Shown: positions 45,536 through 57,626 of the stretch, in pieces
Layout: each line of letters starts with the position of its first letter
Numbering within the stretch: the first letter of the stretch is position 1
From: Ascochyta rabiei
Lineage: Eukaryota; Ascomycota; Dothideomycetes; Pleosporales; Didymellaceae
Reading direction: 5' to 3'
DNA: 64,000 nucleotides
Assembly (NCBI RefSeq): GCF_004011695.2
Contig: NC_082415.1
Span: 1,240,001 to 1,304,000, forward strand
Notes under the pieces: generated by a model
Told to the model about the DNA's origin: nothing
The model's database searches: none
Seen by the model: only the letters and a program-made list of their open reading frames with translations
Translations under genes and position numbers: made by a program

Positions 45536-46554
45536 GATGGGCGGCTTGTCGAGGGCTGTGGTTAGTCTGTTGCTCTGTCTTATGAATTCGATGGGGAAAC
45601 GCCGTGTTGTGTGCGAAGCGAGATGCTTTAGCGTCCCACGTGACTGATCGGCTGGACCCTCTAGCCCCACACAACCGATCCCTCACGCAACTGCACTGCA
45701 AACGCATCCGTTACTGAGAACATCACAGTTGCGAAGGCTGTTTCGTGTTCGCCCTGCAATTTTGTTCTCAAAATCAGCATGGCTTGTCCGTGTTGTCACG
45801 ACCAATAGTGCACGCTGAGATGCTCTCGGTTTAACATTTCCTATCGACACGTCACTGAATTACGAATGGAGATGACATTCCAACATGCGCTGTTTAAAAC
45901 AATGACATCTTGATAGCAAGAAGGCAATTGATGATGCGGCTGTCTTTCTTGAGATTTTAATGATGTAGATGATCGTATAACGCTGATTCTAGCTTGGCAG
46001 CTGGCCATAAACCCTTCAACCCTTAAAGCGCAACTCAGGTTGATCAGCATGGCACCACTAGGCGGCTACGATAAGCGCTTGTCTGTGCAATTCTTGCGGG
46101 CCTTTCAAAACTAGGCCGACCCGACCTAGGGCTTTTTACGTCTACGGCAGCTACCCCTGTCCTTGAGGGCAGAGAGACACAGACGAAGATATTGACGAGT
46201 GCAGTGCAAAGAAGGCTGCATGTGAGCTATGACCGTGTAAGCCGGGAAAGTCAACTCAACTACTGATGGCAGTGTAATCAATAAACGACGCCCGCTTCCG
46301 GGCTGTGCTGAGCAAGCTGCACGCCTACGCTGCAGACAATCTGCGTTATGGACAGCCAGCACCGTACAATAAACAGCTTATCGGCACGTTACACCTCTAG
46401 TCCGCTGCCTACCTTCCCGGTACGTCGCTCGCTGACGTCTGCACGCGTTTTCGCCAACACTACGCTGTCATTGACCACGAGAGACAGTCTAACCCTGAGT
46501 ATCTAACTGGCCTTGAGCTTGAGAAACTCAGTCTTAAGTACGGCTGGTGTCCCA
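45536..46554. other. Intergenic upstream of RPS18
   Basis: It should contain the RPS18 promoter. The distal half holds a degraded coding-like stretch (see 46290-46560). No intact gene. Confidence 0.5.
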
Positions 46555-46560
46555 TCACTC
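46290..46560 (+). pseudogene. Degraded coding-like stretch
   Basis: The plus strand reads FRAVLSKLHAYAADNLRYGQ and then, after one stop, SLADVCTRFRQHYAVIDHER, SNPEYLTGLELEKLSLKYGW. It has no start codon and one in-frame stop and runs into the 3' end of the dioxygenase gene. The family is not recognised. Confidence 0.3.
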
Positions 46561-47490
46561 ATCTTTGGAGAAGAATCCCACATCCCCGCTCTGACTGCCT
46601 AACTTCACAAGTCTTTCCCTCATCCACGTCGCCCTTGCCCTCATCTCTGGCTCCAACTCCCCGAAATCATCCTCCTTCGCCCACTCTCCTACCCCGTGCT
46701 GCAGCACATTCCTCGCCCGCTCCCCACCCGCAGCCACCGTCCCAATACTTCCATGCAACGTCAACCTCTCCTTTTTGCTATCATATACACCCCTGTGTAG
46801 GATGTTGTTATTATAGAACGCAACCTGTCCAGCCTTCAAATGCACGGTTATCTGGCCCGGCATGTTGGGTTCATACGGCTCAGCGTCCCTCTCGGCATCA
46901 GTTCTCGCACGCTTATGGCTCCCAGGAACGAGAACAAGACTGCTGTCATCGTAGAGCGCCAGGTTCCACTGAGCGTGATAACCCGGTCTGCTGAGTCTTT
47001 GTAGTTCCTCTGCAGCAGTGGCGGAAGCGGGAATGTCGTCGCGGTGCCAGCGCAGTGCAAAGTCGGCATCTGGACGGACAAGCATATTGTACAATTCCAT
47101 TGTCAGGTCGTCGTCAGCGCACCCGATCAGTGCGGCTGCGTACCTGAGTAGCTCCGGGTCGAAGTAGCTTTGTGCAAACAGCGAGTGCGAGGGATTCGAG
47201 GGGTGGAGTAGGTGCTGTACGCCCCATATCCCTTGAGACGGATCTTGTGGCCATGGTGGGAATTGTTTGGGTAGAGTGCGAATGTATGGCCACTTTCCTG
47301 AGCGGGCGGCAGTGGCCATGTGGGACGCTGCTGTTTGGAGGGCATCGAGATCGAAGGAGGGAAAGAGGGAGGCTGAGAGAATTACGAATCCATCACGGTC
47401 CAAAGCTTCCTTTGCAGCTTTATAGGGATTGGGTGTTGAGGCGCTTATGCTTGATGTTGTAGTTGTAGTTGTGATTACTTGAGTTACCAT
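46555..47490 (-). CDS. Phytanoyl-CoA dioxygenase (PhyH)-like non-heme iron oxygenase
   Basis: A single exon encodes 311 residues. The iron-binding facial triad of the PhyH fold is visible as WHRDD (His149, Asp151) and HRGVYDS (His232), with LVLVPGSHKR before the second half of the jelly roll. These enzymes use Fe(II) and 2-oxoglutarate to hydroxylate small molecules. The N-terminus starts with a Thr/Ser run and has no clear signal peptide, so a cytosolic enzyme is expected. The substrate is unknown; fungal homologues are often of unknown function. I chose the ATG at 47490, just before the conserved EALDRDGFVIL segment; an in-frame upstream extension looks non-coding. A fragment of a closely related gene lies at 36961-37038. 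Confidence 0.88.
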   Translation of the reverse strand: MVTQVITTTTTTSSISASTPNPYKAAKEALDRDGFVILSASLFPSFDLDALQTAASHMATAARSGKWPYIRTLPKQFPPWPQDPSQGIWGVQHLLHPSNPSHSLFAQSYFDPELLRYAAALIGCADDDLTMELYNMLVRPDADFALRWHRDDIPASATAAEELQRLSRPGYHAQWNLALYDDSSLVLVPGSHKRARTDAERDAEPYEPNMPGQITVHLKAGQVAFYNNNILHRGVYDSKKERLTLHGSIGTVAAGGERARNVLQHGVGEWAKEDDFGELEPEMRARATWMRERLVKLGSQSGDVGFFSKDE

Positions 47491-48783
47491 GGTGTCTGAA
47501 CCGCAACTCGAGTTGTGACTGCGATGTGACCAAGATCTGCAAGAAGAGAATGTATACAGTAGGGGGGTTCGCAATAGAATGAATATCACGAACGACCAAG
47601 TTGTCGACCTAAGAGTATGTGTTAGTTGGAGCTTACCCCGCTCCGACCGACCGTGGACCCCACTTGCGGTCTTATCGTTCTCTGGATCTGGTTCCAGTTC
47701 TCCATGACAACCTCCAGAATCTCGACGGAAACCGCGCAAAAACTGGTATTTATAGGAAAATACAGTTTTCCAAACTGAACAGCGTTGTTAGATCAGCCCA
47801 GAAGATAGAAGCAGATGCTCTTAGTCTACCTAACAACCCACAACGTTGAGATAAGACCTTGAGGACCACAGAACATACAAACACTAGATGCTATCAGGCT
47901 TCGCAGCAATCACGTCTTGAAGGAAGTTCAATTCATTTTTATAGGGCGTGTGTGGGTCTTTTCCTCACACCCTACAAAGAAGGTGTCGTTGTGCAACAAC
48001 GGAACCAATCTTCCTCAACCATGGATAAGTAGAGAACATCCCAAGATCTCCACACATGCATTCAAGCTGTTTGGTATCATTTCACAGCAAAAAAAAACGA
48101 GTTTTTCGTATTGGGTCCTCTTTTACGCAATCAACTTCCATCGATACAACAGCTGCTGCATCGGTGGCTTCGTGTAACCACCGACGCACTACCTTGTATA
48201 TGTTATGTCTTGTTCGTCATTTATTGCTTTTTCAGTTCTGCATTTTTCGTTTCGGTTTTTTGGTGCACGCTTAGCGTGGTCAAAAGAAGCATCAGGATTG
48301 AACCTCTAGGCAACGTCGGGCTGCAATGCCGGCGCGTGTGTTCCACAACGGCTATATTTCGACGGTCCCTGATTGTAAAGGAGATATTCTACTAGTCTGC
48401 ACTTGAAAGGACACCACAAGACTTCAGCCATCTCTGTGCAAGCTGCTGAGTAATAACAATGGAGCTGAAGGGTCAATGTACACGTCACCTCCGATGAAGC
48501 CTTCCTTTATGGCACTGGGACCGTGAATCGAGGGCTTACTTATGGGAAGGGCAAACTTTCGTCGTGCAGCCGGAAGCGATCGCATGATCAAATGTGCGCC
48601 TAAGCTGCTCAATGACTCAAAACATTGCTGCATTGTTCGCTCACACACTCGAAAACTTCAACACCATGTGCACATTCGAGACAATGTTTGAGACAAAATC
48701 ACAATGACTAGAAGAAGCTTGTGCATAAGTTCGCTTGCTAAGTTCCCATCCTGTGCTCATCAAAGCACTTCAAAAGCACATCG
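47491..48783. other. Intergenic between divergent genes
   Basis: 1.3 kb with no supported gene; it should contain promoters for the dioxygenase and for the next gene. Confidence 0.5.
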
Positions 48784-49551
48784 ATGCCATCTATCACATT
48801 TGTGAATTTGCCTACCATCACTGACAGCATGGACGCAATCCGTAGAATCCTAAGACTCACCACCAAACACGAAGAGCCTCAAAGGAGTGAAGATGCGGTT
48901 GATGCTATGTCAAACAGCATGTTCAGCCACGCAATCATGCTCTTCAGCAAACGCTTATTTGGTCCTCTTGTGCCAAGCGATCTCAGTAGCGATCATCAAG
49001 CACTTCCCGACTACTTTGGCTCGACTCTTCCAGGAGAAGGAAATTTTTTGAAACCGGAAAATTTGGGTTTTAGGTATTTGATACCACGTACACGGGCTTG
49101 TGACTCTCCCGTACAACAGCAGTACCGCCCCGACGAGGTAGTCGTAGAGCTTCTCTGGGAAGCCGAAAATCACGAGGAACGCGACGGGGGGCAAGAGATC
49201 ATCTTTATACCTGATAATGTTGTGCATCATTCAGTGGACGAATCGTGCCCAGAGGACATGGATTTCACAGAAGTCTTTGAGGTGTTGTACTGCGACAGCG
49301 TTCGGGCTGTTTCTTCCACAAACACGAAATTGGATCACAACAAGTATGATGACGATCACGAAAGCGTTATCGACGAACCGTGCTGCAAAAGCTTTCCTCT
49401 GGCCGTTGTGAGGAACCGTGCACACATCGAGTTCGAAGTCAGCACCGAGTTGAACGATGAGTTCTTTTCGCGACGGAACCCAGGTAAACGGGTCGATCAT
49501 CTACCGATCGTTTACCTCAATCTGAGGAGGACAATGGAGGGCAGTTTGTGA
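48784..49551 (+). CDS. Unrecognised acidic protein
   Basis: A single exon encodes 255 residues. There is no signal peptide or membrane helix. The N-terminal third is mixed and helical (DAIRRILRLTTKHEE), then an ordered middle (VVVELLWEAENHEE, DGGQEIIFIPDNVVHHSV), an acidic linker (residues about 180-205) and a C-terminus with LPIVYLNLRRTMEGSL. I recognise no family. It lies 203 bp upstream of a second unrecognised gene in the same direction. Confidence 0.6.
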   Translation: MPSITFVNLPTITDSMDAIRRILRLTTKHEEPQRSEDAVDAMSNSMFSHAIMLFSKRLFGPLVPSDLSSDHQALPDYFGSTLPGEGNFLKPENLGFRYLIPRTRACDSPVQQQYRPDEVVVELLWEAENHEERDGGQEIIFIPDNVVHHSVDESCPEDMDFTEVFEVLYCDSVRAVSSTNTKLDHNKYDDDHESVIDEPCCKSFPLAVVRNRAHIEFEVSTELNDEFFSRRNPGKRVDHLPIVYLNLRRTMEGSL

Positions 49552-49754
49552 GCTTCTTGAGTTTTTCATCGCACGCGTGATTGTTTCCATGTTTGCTGGT
49601 CTCCTGTCGATACAGGACACTCCTTCCTCCAAGCTCGTCCTCACATTCCATCTGGTACAATCTTTGCCTTTGTTTCTGTAGTCGCAAACAAATCCATAGG
49701 GTACAAAATGCTCTACTCCCATTCTCGTTCCTCACAACTAACAACATCGTCGAC

Positions 49755-50846
49755 ATGAGCAGCTCTCAGCCCCCACAAACTCTTCTCGAGAAGCGCAACA
49801 AAACTGTCAAAAGGCTAGAGAGTCATACTGAGGCTTCTCAGGGTCCCGAAACTGACGAAACTGACGGATCGACCCCACGCTTGTTACCACTTCCTAGACC
49901 AGGCCCTGTCGAGTCGAGCCCAGAGCCAAGCCCGGATACTCTACAGGAACATATTGCTACCCAATCCATCATCAGACCCTCTCGAAACGCATTCGCACGA
50001 CCAGATGACCGTCCAGGCTTCGGAATCTACGCTGGAAGCTCAGAAAGCAGTGTCCTTCCCGTCTCCCATTCATCTTGTCCCGGTGCGTCTTCCGAACCAC
50101 CCAAATATACGCCTCTGAGCCTCTCAGCGGATGAGCCAATCCCTCGTGTGGGAGATTCTACTCCTCGACTCTCAGATGTCATCACGCCGTCGCTATCTAT
50201 CCCCGATAATGCCGCACTTCCTCCATATGCGTTCGCTCCAACAGAAGGGGGCTTCGACTTTGAATTACCTGCACAGAGCCCTAACGCGAACGAAACTACT
50301 GTAGTACAACCCACTTCTCACCCCAGCTCTACTGGAACTCCGTGCCTCCCATCAACGCCAGATCTCCATGTCCAGCCTTCCGTCTCATCACTCCGTGCCG
50401 CACTGTACCCGCGACCAACACCCACTATGGCAGCAAATCATACCATTCCGCGCCGACAGGTCCAACTTGGAGAGCATATTCCGGACGAGCTACCGACACG
50501 TGAGGAACCCCCTGCTCTGACAACCATCGCCCGCATCCAACGCAGCCTAGCCCGAACCTTGCAGATCCGCACTCCGCCCACTAATGTCGCAGCTGCAATC
50601 GAAATGAACGACTTTCCTTCATCAGCTGGTGTTCCTCGTCTAGCGCACGATGGAGAGGCCGTCGAGCAGCGGAGGCGTGTGGAGGAACGTCAACGTTTGG
50701 AGACTGAGATTACGGAAAGAGGGATTTCGAGGGGGGCGATAGAAGAGAGGAGGCAGCGAGCCTATAGAATCTGGACGCCTGTGTGTGTGATTGCGGGGGT
50801 TGTGCTTTTTGCGGTCATTTATGTTTCAGTGACGAAGGGGGAGTAG
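49755..50846 (+). CDS. Tail-anchored Pro/Ser-rich protein with PPxY-type motifs
   Basis: A single exon encodes 363 residues. The first 290 residues are disordered and rich in Pro, Ser and Thr, with PPKY and LPPY motifs (about residues 115 and 155) that match WW-domain ligands of Nedd4/Rsp5-type ubiquitin ligases. A charged helix (EAVEQRRRVEERQRLETEI) precedes a single C-terminal membrane helix (RIWTPVCVIAGVVLFAVIYVSV), leaving a short luminal tail, i.e. a tail-anchored layout. The family is not recognised. I chose the ATG at 49755 because upstream codons in frame look like leader. The ubiquitin-adaptor idea is inference from motifs only. Confidence 0.75.
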   Translation: MSSSQPPQTLLEKRNKTVKRLESHTEASQGPETDETDGSTPRLLPLPRPGPVESSPEPSPDTLQEHIATQSIIRPSRNAFARPDDRPGFGIYAGSSESSVLPVSHSSCPGASSEPPKYTPLSLSADEPIPRVGDSTPRLSDVITPSLSIPDNAALPPYAFAPTEGGFDFELPAQSPNANETTVVQPTSHPSSTGTPCLPSTPDLHVQPSVSSLRAALYPRPTPTMAANHTIPRRQVQLGEHIPDELPTREEPPALTTIARIQRSLARTLQIRTPPTNVAAAIEMNDFPSSAGVPRLAHDGEAVEQRRRVEERQRLETEITERGISRGAIEERRQRAYRIWTPVCVIAGVVLFAVIYVSVTKGE

Positions 50847-51002
50847 GATCAAGCGTGGGCAGTGAGTGCAGCGTGTGTCTCAAATCTGTCCTGTACCTTT
50901 CGACAAAGGTCGTTCGGCTTGGCTAGGTGTACTTCAGGGGTAGCTTTGTGCTTATGAATTGAGTCCTTTTTTCTTCTATCTTCTTTTGAGGACATCTGTG
51001 CT

Positions 51003-52031
51003 TCACACAACCAACTTGATCTTCAACTTGTCCCCATCCACAATCTCCTCTCTCTTGCTCTCCAAGACTCCAACGTCCCATGTGGCAGATACGTACCTAT
51101 TGCTTGGTCAATTTCTTCTTGCACATGTACTCTAACAACCATGACATACCTTCCGTTCAACCACGCCCTCTCCTGAGAAGTTAACCAAACCACAAAGCCT
51201 CCACAAAGCTCCGCTGTATCAATCAAATCTATCTCTGTTAGCAAAGTGCCCTATTCACCACGACAACATCATTATAAGTGAAAACGTACAGGGCTTGATT
51301 TCCTCGACGCCACTCGACAGCTTGGTCTCCACACTACCCGGATGCAACCCCACAACATTGACCCCCCTCCCGCCATACTCAGCAGCCACAAACTCACTCA
51401 TACGCTGCAGCGCCAACTTGCTAACGCCATACGCGCTCCCACCCGGCGAAACAATTACCGCGCCAACAGACGTAACATTGACCACATTAACGTGCGCAGC
51501 CTGCGCCGCCGCCGTAGCCGCGAGGAGCGGCAGAAACGCATGCAGCAACAGCAGCGGACCCTTGAGATTGACTTCCAACACAGTCCAGTACGCCTCCAGA
51601 TCCGTATCAGCCAGGGGCGCCCAGGAACAGCTCATGCCAGCGTTGTTGACGAGGACGTCGAGCCTTCCCTCTTGGTCGCACACGCTCGCAGCGAGCTTCT
51701 TGATGGCCGGGCCATCGGTCACGCTCAACACTTCTTTACGCACGCGCACGCTGCTGTTGGTTTTCTGGATCGCGCTGCTTACCTCGTCTAGCTCGGATGA
51801 GGTGCGCGCGCATAGGATGATCGTGCTGGCCGAGGCGTGTGCGTACTGTAGTGCAATGGCTCGGCCGATGCCGCGGCCTGCTCCTGTGATGAGGACGACT
51901 TTTCCGGATTGTTTGAGTGTTGGATTCGATGTAGCGTCGATGGCTGGGTATATGTCGTTGTGCAGGTTGGCCATGCCGACAAAGTCGTATCCTGAGTCGG
52001 GTGGAAGGGGAGGTGCTTGTTCCGATGCCAT
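51003..52031 (-). CDS. Short-chain dehydrogenase/reductase (classical SDR)
   Basis: Exons in transcript order 51290-52031, 51150-51228 and 51003-51096 give 304 residues. It has the TGAGRGIG nucleotide-binding motif (49-56), NNAG (129-132), catalytic Ser188, and Tyr201-x3-Lys205. The C-terminus was reconstructed over two introns to end WDVGVLESKREEIVDGDKLK, matching fungal SDRs of the same subgroup. The first intron's acceptor skips an earlier AG that would create an immediate stop. The family reduces or oxidises small carbonyl or alcohol substrates with NAD(P)H; the substrate is unknown. There is no transmembrane segment. Confidence 0.92.
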
Positions 52032-52826
52032 GGTGAAAGGAGCTGTATCTCGTTGGTGATAGTGCTGGAGATTCGTTATCGTTCTGTGGACAATCGGGTT
52101 TTGTTTATTGTATGGTTGTGATTGTGACCTTGACTCTCAGATATACATTTGAGCATCAAGATGATACATGTAATACTCTACACGTTATGATATAGTCGAT
52201 CCATTCAAATGGGTCGACTAGCGCAGATGCCCAACAGCCCAACGCTAGCTCAAATGGGAAGGATGTGGGAATGTCGGTAGATGCCAGGAAGTTATCCCCA
52301 CCTTGATCCCATGCCTATACCATTCGATCTCAGGTCATCAATCTGCTCCCTGCACCTAAATCGTAAGCGGCTCGTACGAAGTACATTCATGCGCTCGGCC
52401 TGAGCCTCGGACATAAGCACAAGAACCCGGAAACCCGAATACCGCGTGGAGAACCGCTATGTTTGCCTTAGCAGTGAGCACTTCTACGGGCCGTTGGGCA
52501 TGTGTGCTTCTCAAATCCAGCCATATCTGACAAGCGCGTTTAGTGCCGGTACGAGTGGCGCAGTTAACTCAAACAGCATCTCTTCAAGCCTTTTTTGACG
52601 GACGAAGCTGCTAGCTAGAAGGACACGGAGGGAACATTTTGGAAAACAGGGTTGAAAGCAGAGCAGACCCTGCATATGTATATACGTCATGCCATCTCTG
52701 GGATCCACAGCTCCCCACAAGGTTGCTTGGACGCCTTTCGGCAATTGGAACCACGTTGTACGTGCACAAACTTTGACGTGTGCGTGGCATTCATTAGTAC
52801 AGTATCCAAATTCAACCACTCAATCC
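52032..52826. other. Intergenic upstream of the SDR gene
   Basis: 795 bp between the OSH1 3' end and the SDR start, both minus; it holds the SDR promoter. Nothing else recognised. Confidence 0.5.
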
Positions 52827-55800
52827 CTAGAAAATGTCTTCTAACCCGTGCTGATCCCAAGTCGACTCGCCCTTAGCAACGCTGTCTCTGACCTTCCAGT
52901 ACTGGTGATTGAATTCCCAAAACTCTTCACCCGTGGTTGCATCCCGCGTCTTTGTGAACCACTTGGGAACGAATTCCTCGCCCTGCTCTTCCCTCTTCCT
53001 CCTCGTGGCCCTCTGTTTTTCTTCAACGCGGTTCTTCTCCGTCGCTGCAAAATCGTAGGCTCCATCCTCCATCGCTCTCTGATCAGGTCGCAGTCGCGTA
53101 TCAGTCGGCGCAACAACAGGGCGCAGTTTGTCGTTGATGTCGTTAAGCGTGACAACGAAAGGTGTAAGGTTGAATGGGATACCTGTGGGACGCTCGTGTG
53201 CCTGCCAGACGAGGAAAGCTTTGTTATCGTCGTGTTTGCTTGCTTTGCCGCCCTTGTCAATGTCTGCGTCCTCGAACCCGGGTGTGAAGCGCGCATAAAT
53301 CTTGTCATTCCAGCGACCACCAATGGACCAGCGAACGCGACCATCGGCGCCGAGTACCTTGCCAACGACTTGGTATGCGGACGAGGCTTTCCAGCCACGG
53401 GCTTTGAAGTCGAGTTGGCAGACTTCGCCCGTGGTCCAGTTCTTGACTTCCATAGGACCGTAATTGTCGACGACAGGGTTACCCGTGATGATACCAATAA
53501 CAGAGGATGTGACTTTCTTCCAGGTATACAGTTCCTCTTTCCCACCGTTCGCGGTGGGGCGGAGGCGTAGGAACCAGGTGCCAAGTGGGTTGATGTCGAA
53601 CGACTTGCCGTAGAATTTGGACTTGACAGCAGACTCGCCGTAATAGTCCCATTTTGCCGCTTCTGCGTAGGCAGCGCCGACGGGTGGATGGTGGCTGACC
53701 TGTTCGATGAAAAAGCGGAAGCCTTTGTCCGGCCTAGCATACTCGAACGATTCGCCAAGGAGAGGGTTGAAGGGCTTAGCGACGCGGCCAATAGTCGAGG
53801 CATACTCGGAGGCAGCGAAGGCAGCAACGTAAAGCATCCGTTCGCTAGAGTCAGCGCGCTCAGCGGCAATGTCAAGGAGGTCAGTGTATTCCATGTCTTC
53901 AGCGCAACGTTGCAAAAGCGACGTGGGCTCGTTGAAGGACACAGGCAGTGTCATCTTCGTCATGTCTTTACCGATCATAGACTTGAGGATACCCTGCATA
54001 TGGTCAGTCTTTGCAACTCTGAGTTGGCGGGTTTGCAACTTACCCAGAGGGAGATCTTGGGTCTGTCATCAGCATCCATGGCGAGCTTCTGTCGTGGCCC
54101 GTCTTCGTAACCCTTGAACCCTGTGGCAATCTCGGCAAGCTTCTGTTCAAAGACATCTCCGGAAGTGCCAACAGATGGTGCATCTGGTGTTTTTGTCTCT
54201 TCGCTTTGGTGCAGCCCAGGCATCTCTACAACCTCGACCTCGCCAGCGCCTACAGCATCGAAGAACTCCTCGTCATCTTCCGATTCAGAGTCGGAGATAT
54301 CCGCTGCAAGGTCAGCAAGAGTAGCTTTCCTTTTGACTTGGCCAGAAAAGCTAGGCTTTGGTCGGGCCAGCTCTTGCTGCTGTGCGCCATCTTCAGGCGC
54401 CTCGACAAACTCGTCCACGTCCTTGTTGGCCGGTCCTGGTCCTTCGTAGTCCTCGAGAGCTTCTCGTAACGCCTTCTTCGTCTTGCGTCGCTTTTCCTCA
54501 GACTCGCCAATCTTCTGCTCGAGCTCTTCCTGCTCCCGAGCGACCTTCGCCATGCTGTCTTCCCACATGCGACGTACATTGGCCTCGCGGTCAAGGCGAT
54601 ACTGCCAGTAAGCGTCGCGGTCCCTCGATATACGTAGCAGGTCCCCAATCAGCCCTTTGAGGTTGCCGATGGCGGACTCATAGGAGACTAAGGCTTGCAG
54701 CATAGCAGGGTCAGCGATTTGCATGGTAGGATTTTTAGCCTTCTCGGCCTGTAACGCAGAAGAGACTGAAGTCAGCAGGTCGAGCTGGAGCTTCGCGGAC
54801 TGAGCTGTGATATTGAACGCATCCTTGTTGTGCGGCTTCGCTTCACGACTACTGTCGTCGTCGTTGAAGTCATCGTCATCATCGTCATCAACCGTGGGAG
54901 CGCCGAGATGGCTGGAGTACCTGCCCAACTCATGAGCACCAAGACTAGGCTCGTATGCGCTTCCAGGGTCTTCTGTGTACGACACAGCGGTACGCGACGT
55001 GTCGATGCTGGTGAGCGGTATACCCAGGTTGTTGGGGGAGGGAGGAACCAAGTTCCTGGATCCTGCCATTCTCGAGCTGCTAAGGCTCGAAGAATCGCCC
55101 TCTTTGGAAAGTAGCTCCACTTTAGCTTGCTTCAACGCCTGTTGGTCTTGTGTCGCGCGCTTCTCTTCTTCGCGAGCCTCGTCCTTGGCCCACTGAATGG
55201 CGTTATTCAGAGCCCAGTACCAGCGCTTTGCCTCCACTTGATGATTCGCCTTCAAGTGATACTTGACTGAAGATTTGCCCTGGATCTCGAAGCGCTGTTT
55301 GTCTTGTGGATCCATATAAAGCGTGCCGATGCGCATGTTGATCGCGCCACGGCATGCAGAGCCAGTGTCATCTGCCTAGGTCAATACATGCACAACAGTC
55401 GATCTGTAAGTAGCTTACCCTGATGCTTGTAGTAGCTGAGCACACCATCTTCCAGCACAAACCATCGTAGCTTGTAGCCGCTCGTGTAGTTGGTCCACTT
55501 CTTAAGGTAGCCCTTCATTTCGCGCGATTCTTTGGAGCCCATGCCACTCTCAGACGAAGCTCCGGGCTGCGGTTGACCAGCAAGAATGGTCTTTTCTTGG
55601 ATACCTCGCTGAGCGGCGGCGGCGGCGGGTGAGCGCTTCAAGATGGCACGCGTGCGGTCGTCTTTGGTGTAGTCTTGTGGAAGCTTGCCCTTACGGTCAC
55701 GACGGAACGGGTCTGCGCCGTTCAGCAGCAACAATTGAGCCAGCTTCACGTCCTTGTTCTTGGCTGCCTGGTGTAGTAGCGTGCCACCAGCGTCGATGAC

Positions 55801-56807
55801 AACAGGGTCGGTCGAGAGCTCCCCACCGTTGACGTCCAGTGTGCTCTGAATGCGCGCATCTTGCAGCACTGTCTCCAAGGTGTCCAGGTCGCCAGCGCCC
55901 ACCAGCTGCTGTATCCTCTTTACGTTTGTGTCAATGAAGATGGAGCGGGCCAGCTGCAGCTGTTGGAAGATGTCTGGGGTGCGAGCGAGGTCTAGAGGGG
56001 TCTGGCCGCTGTAGTTTGTGATGGAGTCGTTGATGCCCGTTTGATCGAGCAAGATTCGCACTACGGGAGCGCGACCCAGGGTGGCTGCAAGGTGGAGGGG
56101 TGTGTTGCCGTCGCGGTCACGGCCATTAACATCGACGGGCGAGTCCGGCGTGGCTGTTGCGTTGGACAGGACGAACTCGATGACGGGCAGCTCGGCGCAC
56201 TGAATGGCTAGGTGCAGAATTGAAGTGCCCTCGGTGCGCGTATTGGGCAGCTGCAGGGACGGCCTGCCGCCTTCGCTGTCGCCCGGCGCCGACTGCTCGC
56301 GGATAGCCTTTGAGATGGCGGCCGTGTCGCCGTTGCGCAGCGACTCGAAGACACGGAACAGCTTGACCGACTGCTCGATCGACCCACCTTTGATCGTAGG
56401 CGACGCTGGGGCTGCGGGGTGCTGCTGGGCGCTGCTGCCGTTGCCCTCACTGGAGCCGCCGGCCGTCGACATGGCGGCGGGCATATTTGCAGGCAGCTTC
56501 TTGGAGAGGCTGCGCTGGTGGCTCGTCACTGGAGAGCTCAGGGAAGCTTGCGACGAGTTGGGCGGCGAGTTGCCGGCCGTGTTGGTGGTGCTGCCTTCTG
56601 CAGACGGCGGCGCCGGGGGGCCTTCCGTTTTGGAGGTGACGCGCTTCAGCATGTGCTTGACGTTCTGCGACTTGGAGCGCTTGTGCCTGCGAGTGAAGGT
56701 CAGCGTCAGCCAGAGTCGGCCAGAGTCGACCGGGCTCTGACATGGGCTTGTCCCCGCCGTCGCACAGCACGTGAGCCTGTGGCATTGGAGGGCACTCACC
56801 CTTCCAT
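52827..56807 (-). CDS. OSH1: OSH1-type oxysterol-binding protein (ankyrin, PH, FFAT, ORD)
   Basis: Exons in transcript order 56800-56807 (8 nt), 55419-56686, 54044-55371 and 52827-53993 give 1256 residues. After a Ser-rich N-terminus come ankyrin repeats (about 160-350, e.g. [21 protein letters not shown]), a PH domain (about 393-500) split by an intron, a predicted coiled coil, an FFAT motif EFFDAVGA (794-801) that should bind the ER protein VAP/Scs2, and the ORD (about 870-1230) with EQVSHHPP at 965-972. Osh1-type proteins exchange sterol and PI4P between the ER and Golgi or vacuole at membrane contact sites. The layout equals S. cerevisiae Osh1/Osh2. The start exon carries only ATGGAAGG. 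Confidence 0.95.
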
Positions 56808-57626
56808 GGTGCCGTGATTGGACGCAGCGGGCGCCCGTTGCCGGCCAAGAAGCGCCGCCTGGTTAAATGTGGAGGATAGAGGGGTAGTCGGGGTGGGGAA
56901 TCAGGTATACAGGATGGAAGGCATAGGTGTGTATAGATGTTACTGATTCTCCGGTTGGGCCAGGTGCTGGACTTTTGTCTGCTTCACACCTCACCAGCTC
57001 GTACTCGTCCAGTAGTGGCGGGGCTTCGACTATGTACGTCAGGGGCCTCAACCCCCATGTCTCGGGCCTATCAGAAAACCGCTCTAGCAACCACTTGGAT
57101 TTGGCGCACATGCGCCGGTGCTCTCAACTCGCACCACAGGGCCACAGCCTTGCACTCGGTCCTTCAGTGACAGCTCATTGAGATCCGGAGCCCTGGCCCT
57201 CGACCTACCAACTTGGCCGCCCATAGCTGCCCGTTCAAGTACAAAGAAAGCTGGCACGGGACTACGACACGTGTCGAGCACGTGCACGTGCTAAAGGGGA
57301 CTTTCAATACGGACACCGAGTTCTGCTAAATTTGAAGCTTATTCCTATTACACCGAGCCGGCAATGTACAGACTTGGATAGTAGTCGTGTGCTGTCAGCA
57401 TTGATTGAAAGCGTGGAGATGACATGACTACATAGATGCAGTCACTCCGCCAATAGCATATTTCACGCAGCATACACGCGTCATAGTAAACCACGTTTGG
57501 ACTGTCATGAACTTTTGGTCATTCCTTCGTCTAGCATGGCCGTGATGGATACCTAGCCAAACAATTCTCTTGCCTAGCTAAGCCCGGGTATATGCATCCC
57601 TCTACATCGCGCAATCCAAAACTAGT
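56808..57626. other. Intergenic between RPS22 and OSH1
   Basis: Contains the OSH1 promoter and the RPS22 3' UTR. No gene seen. Confidence 0.5.
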
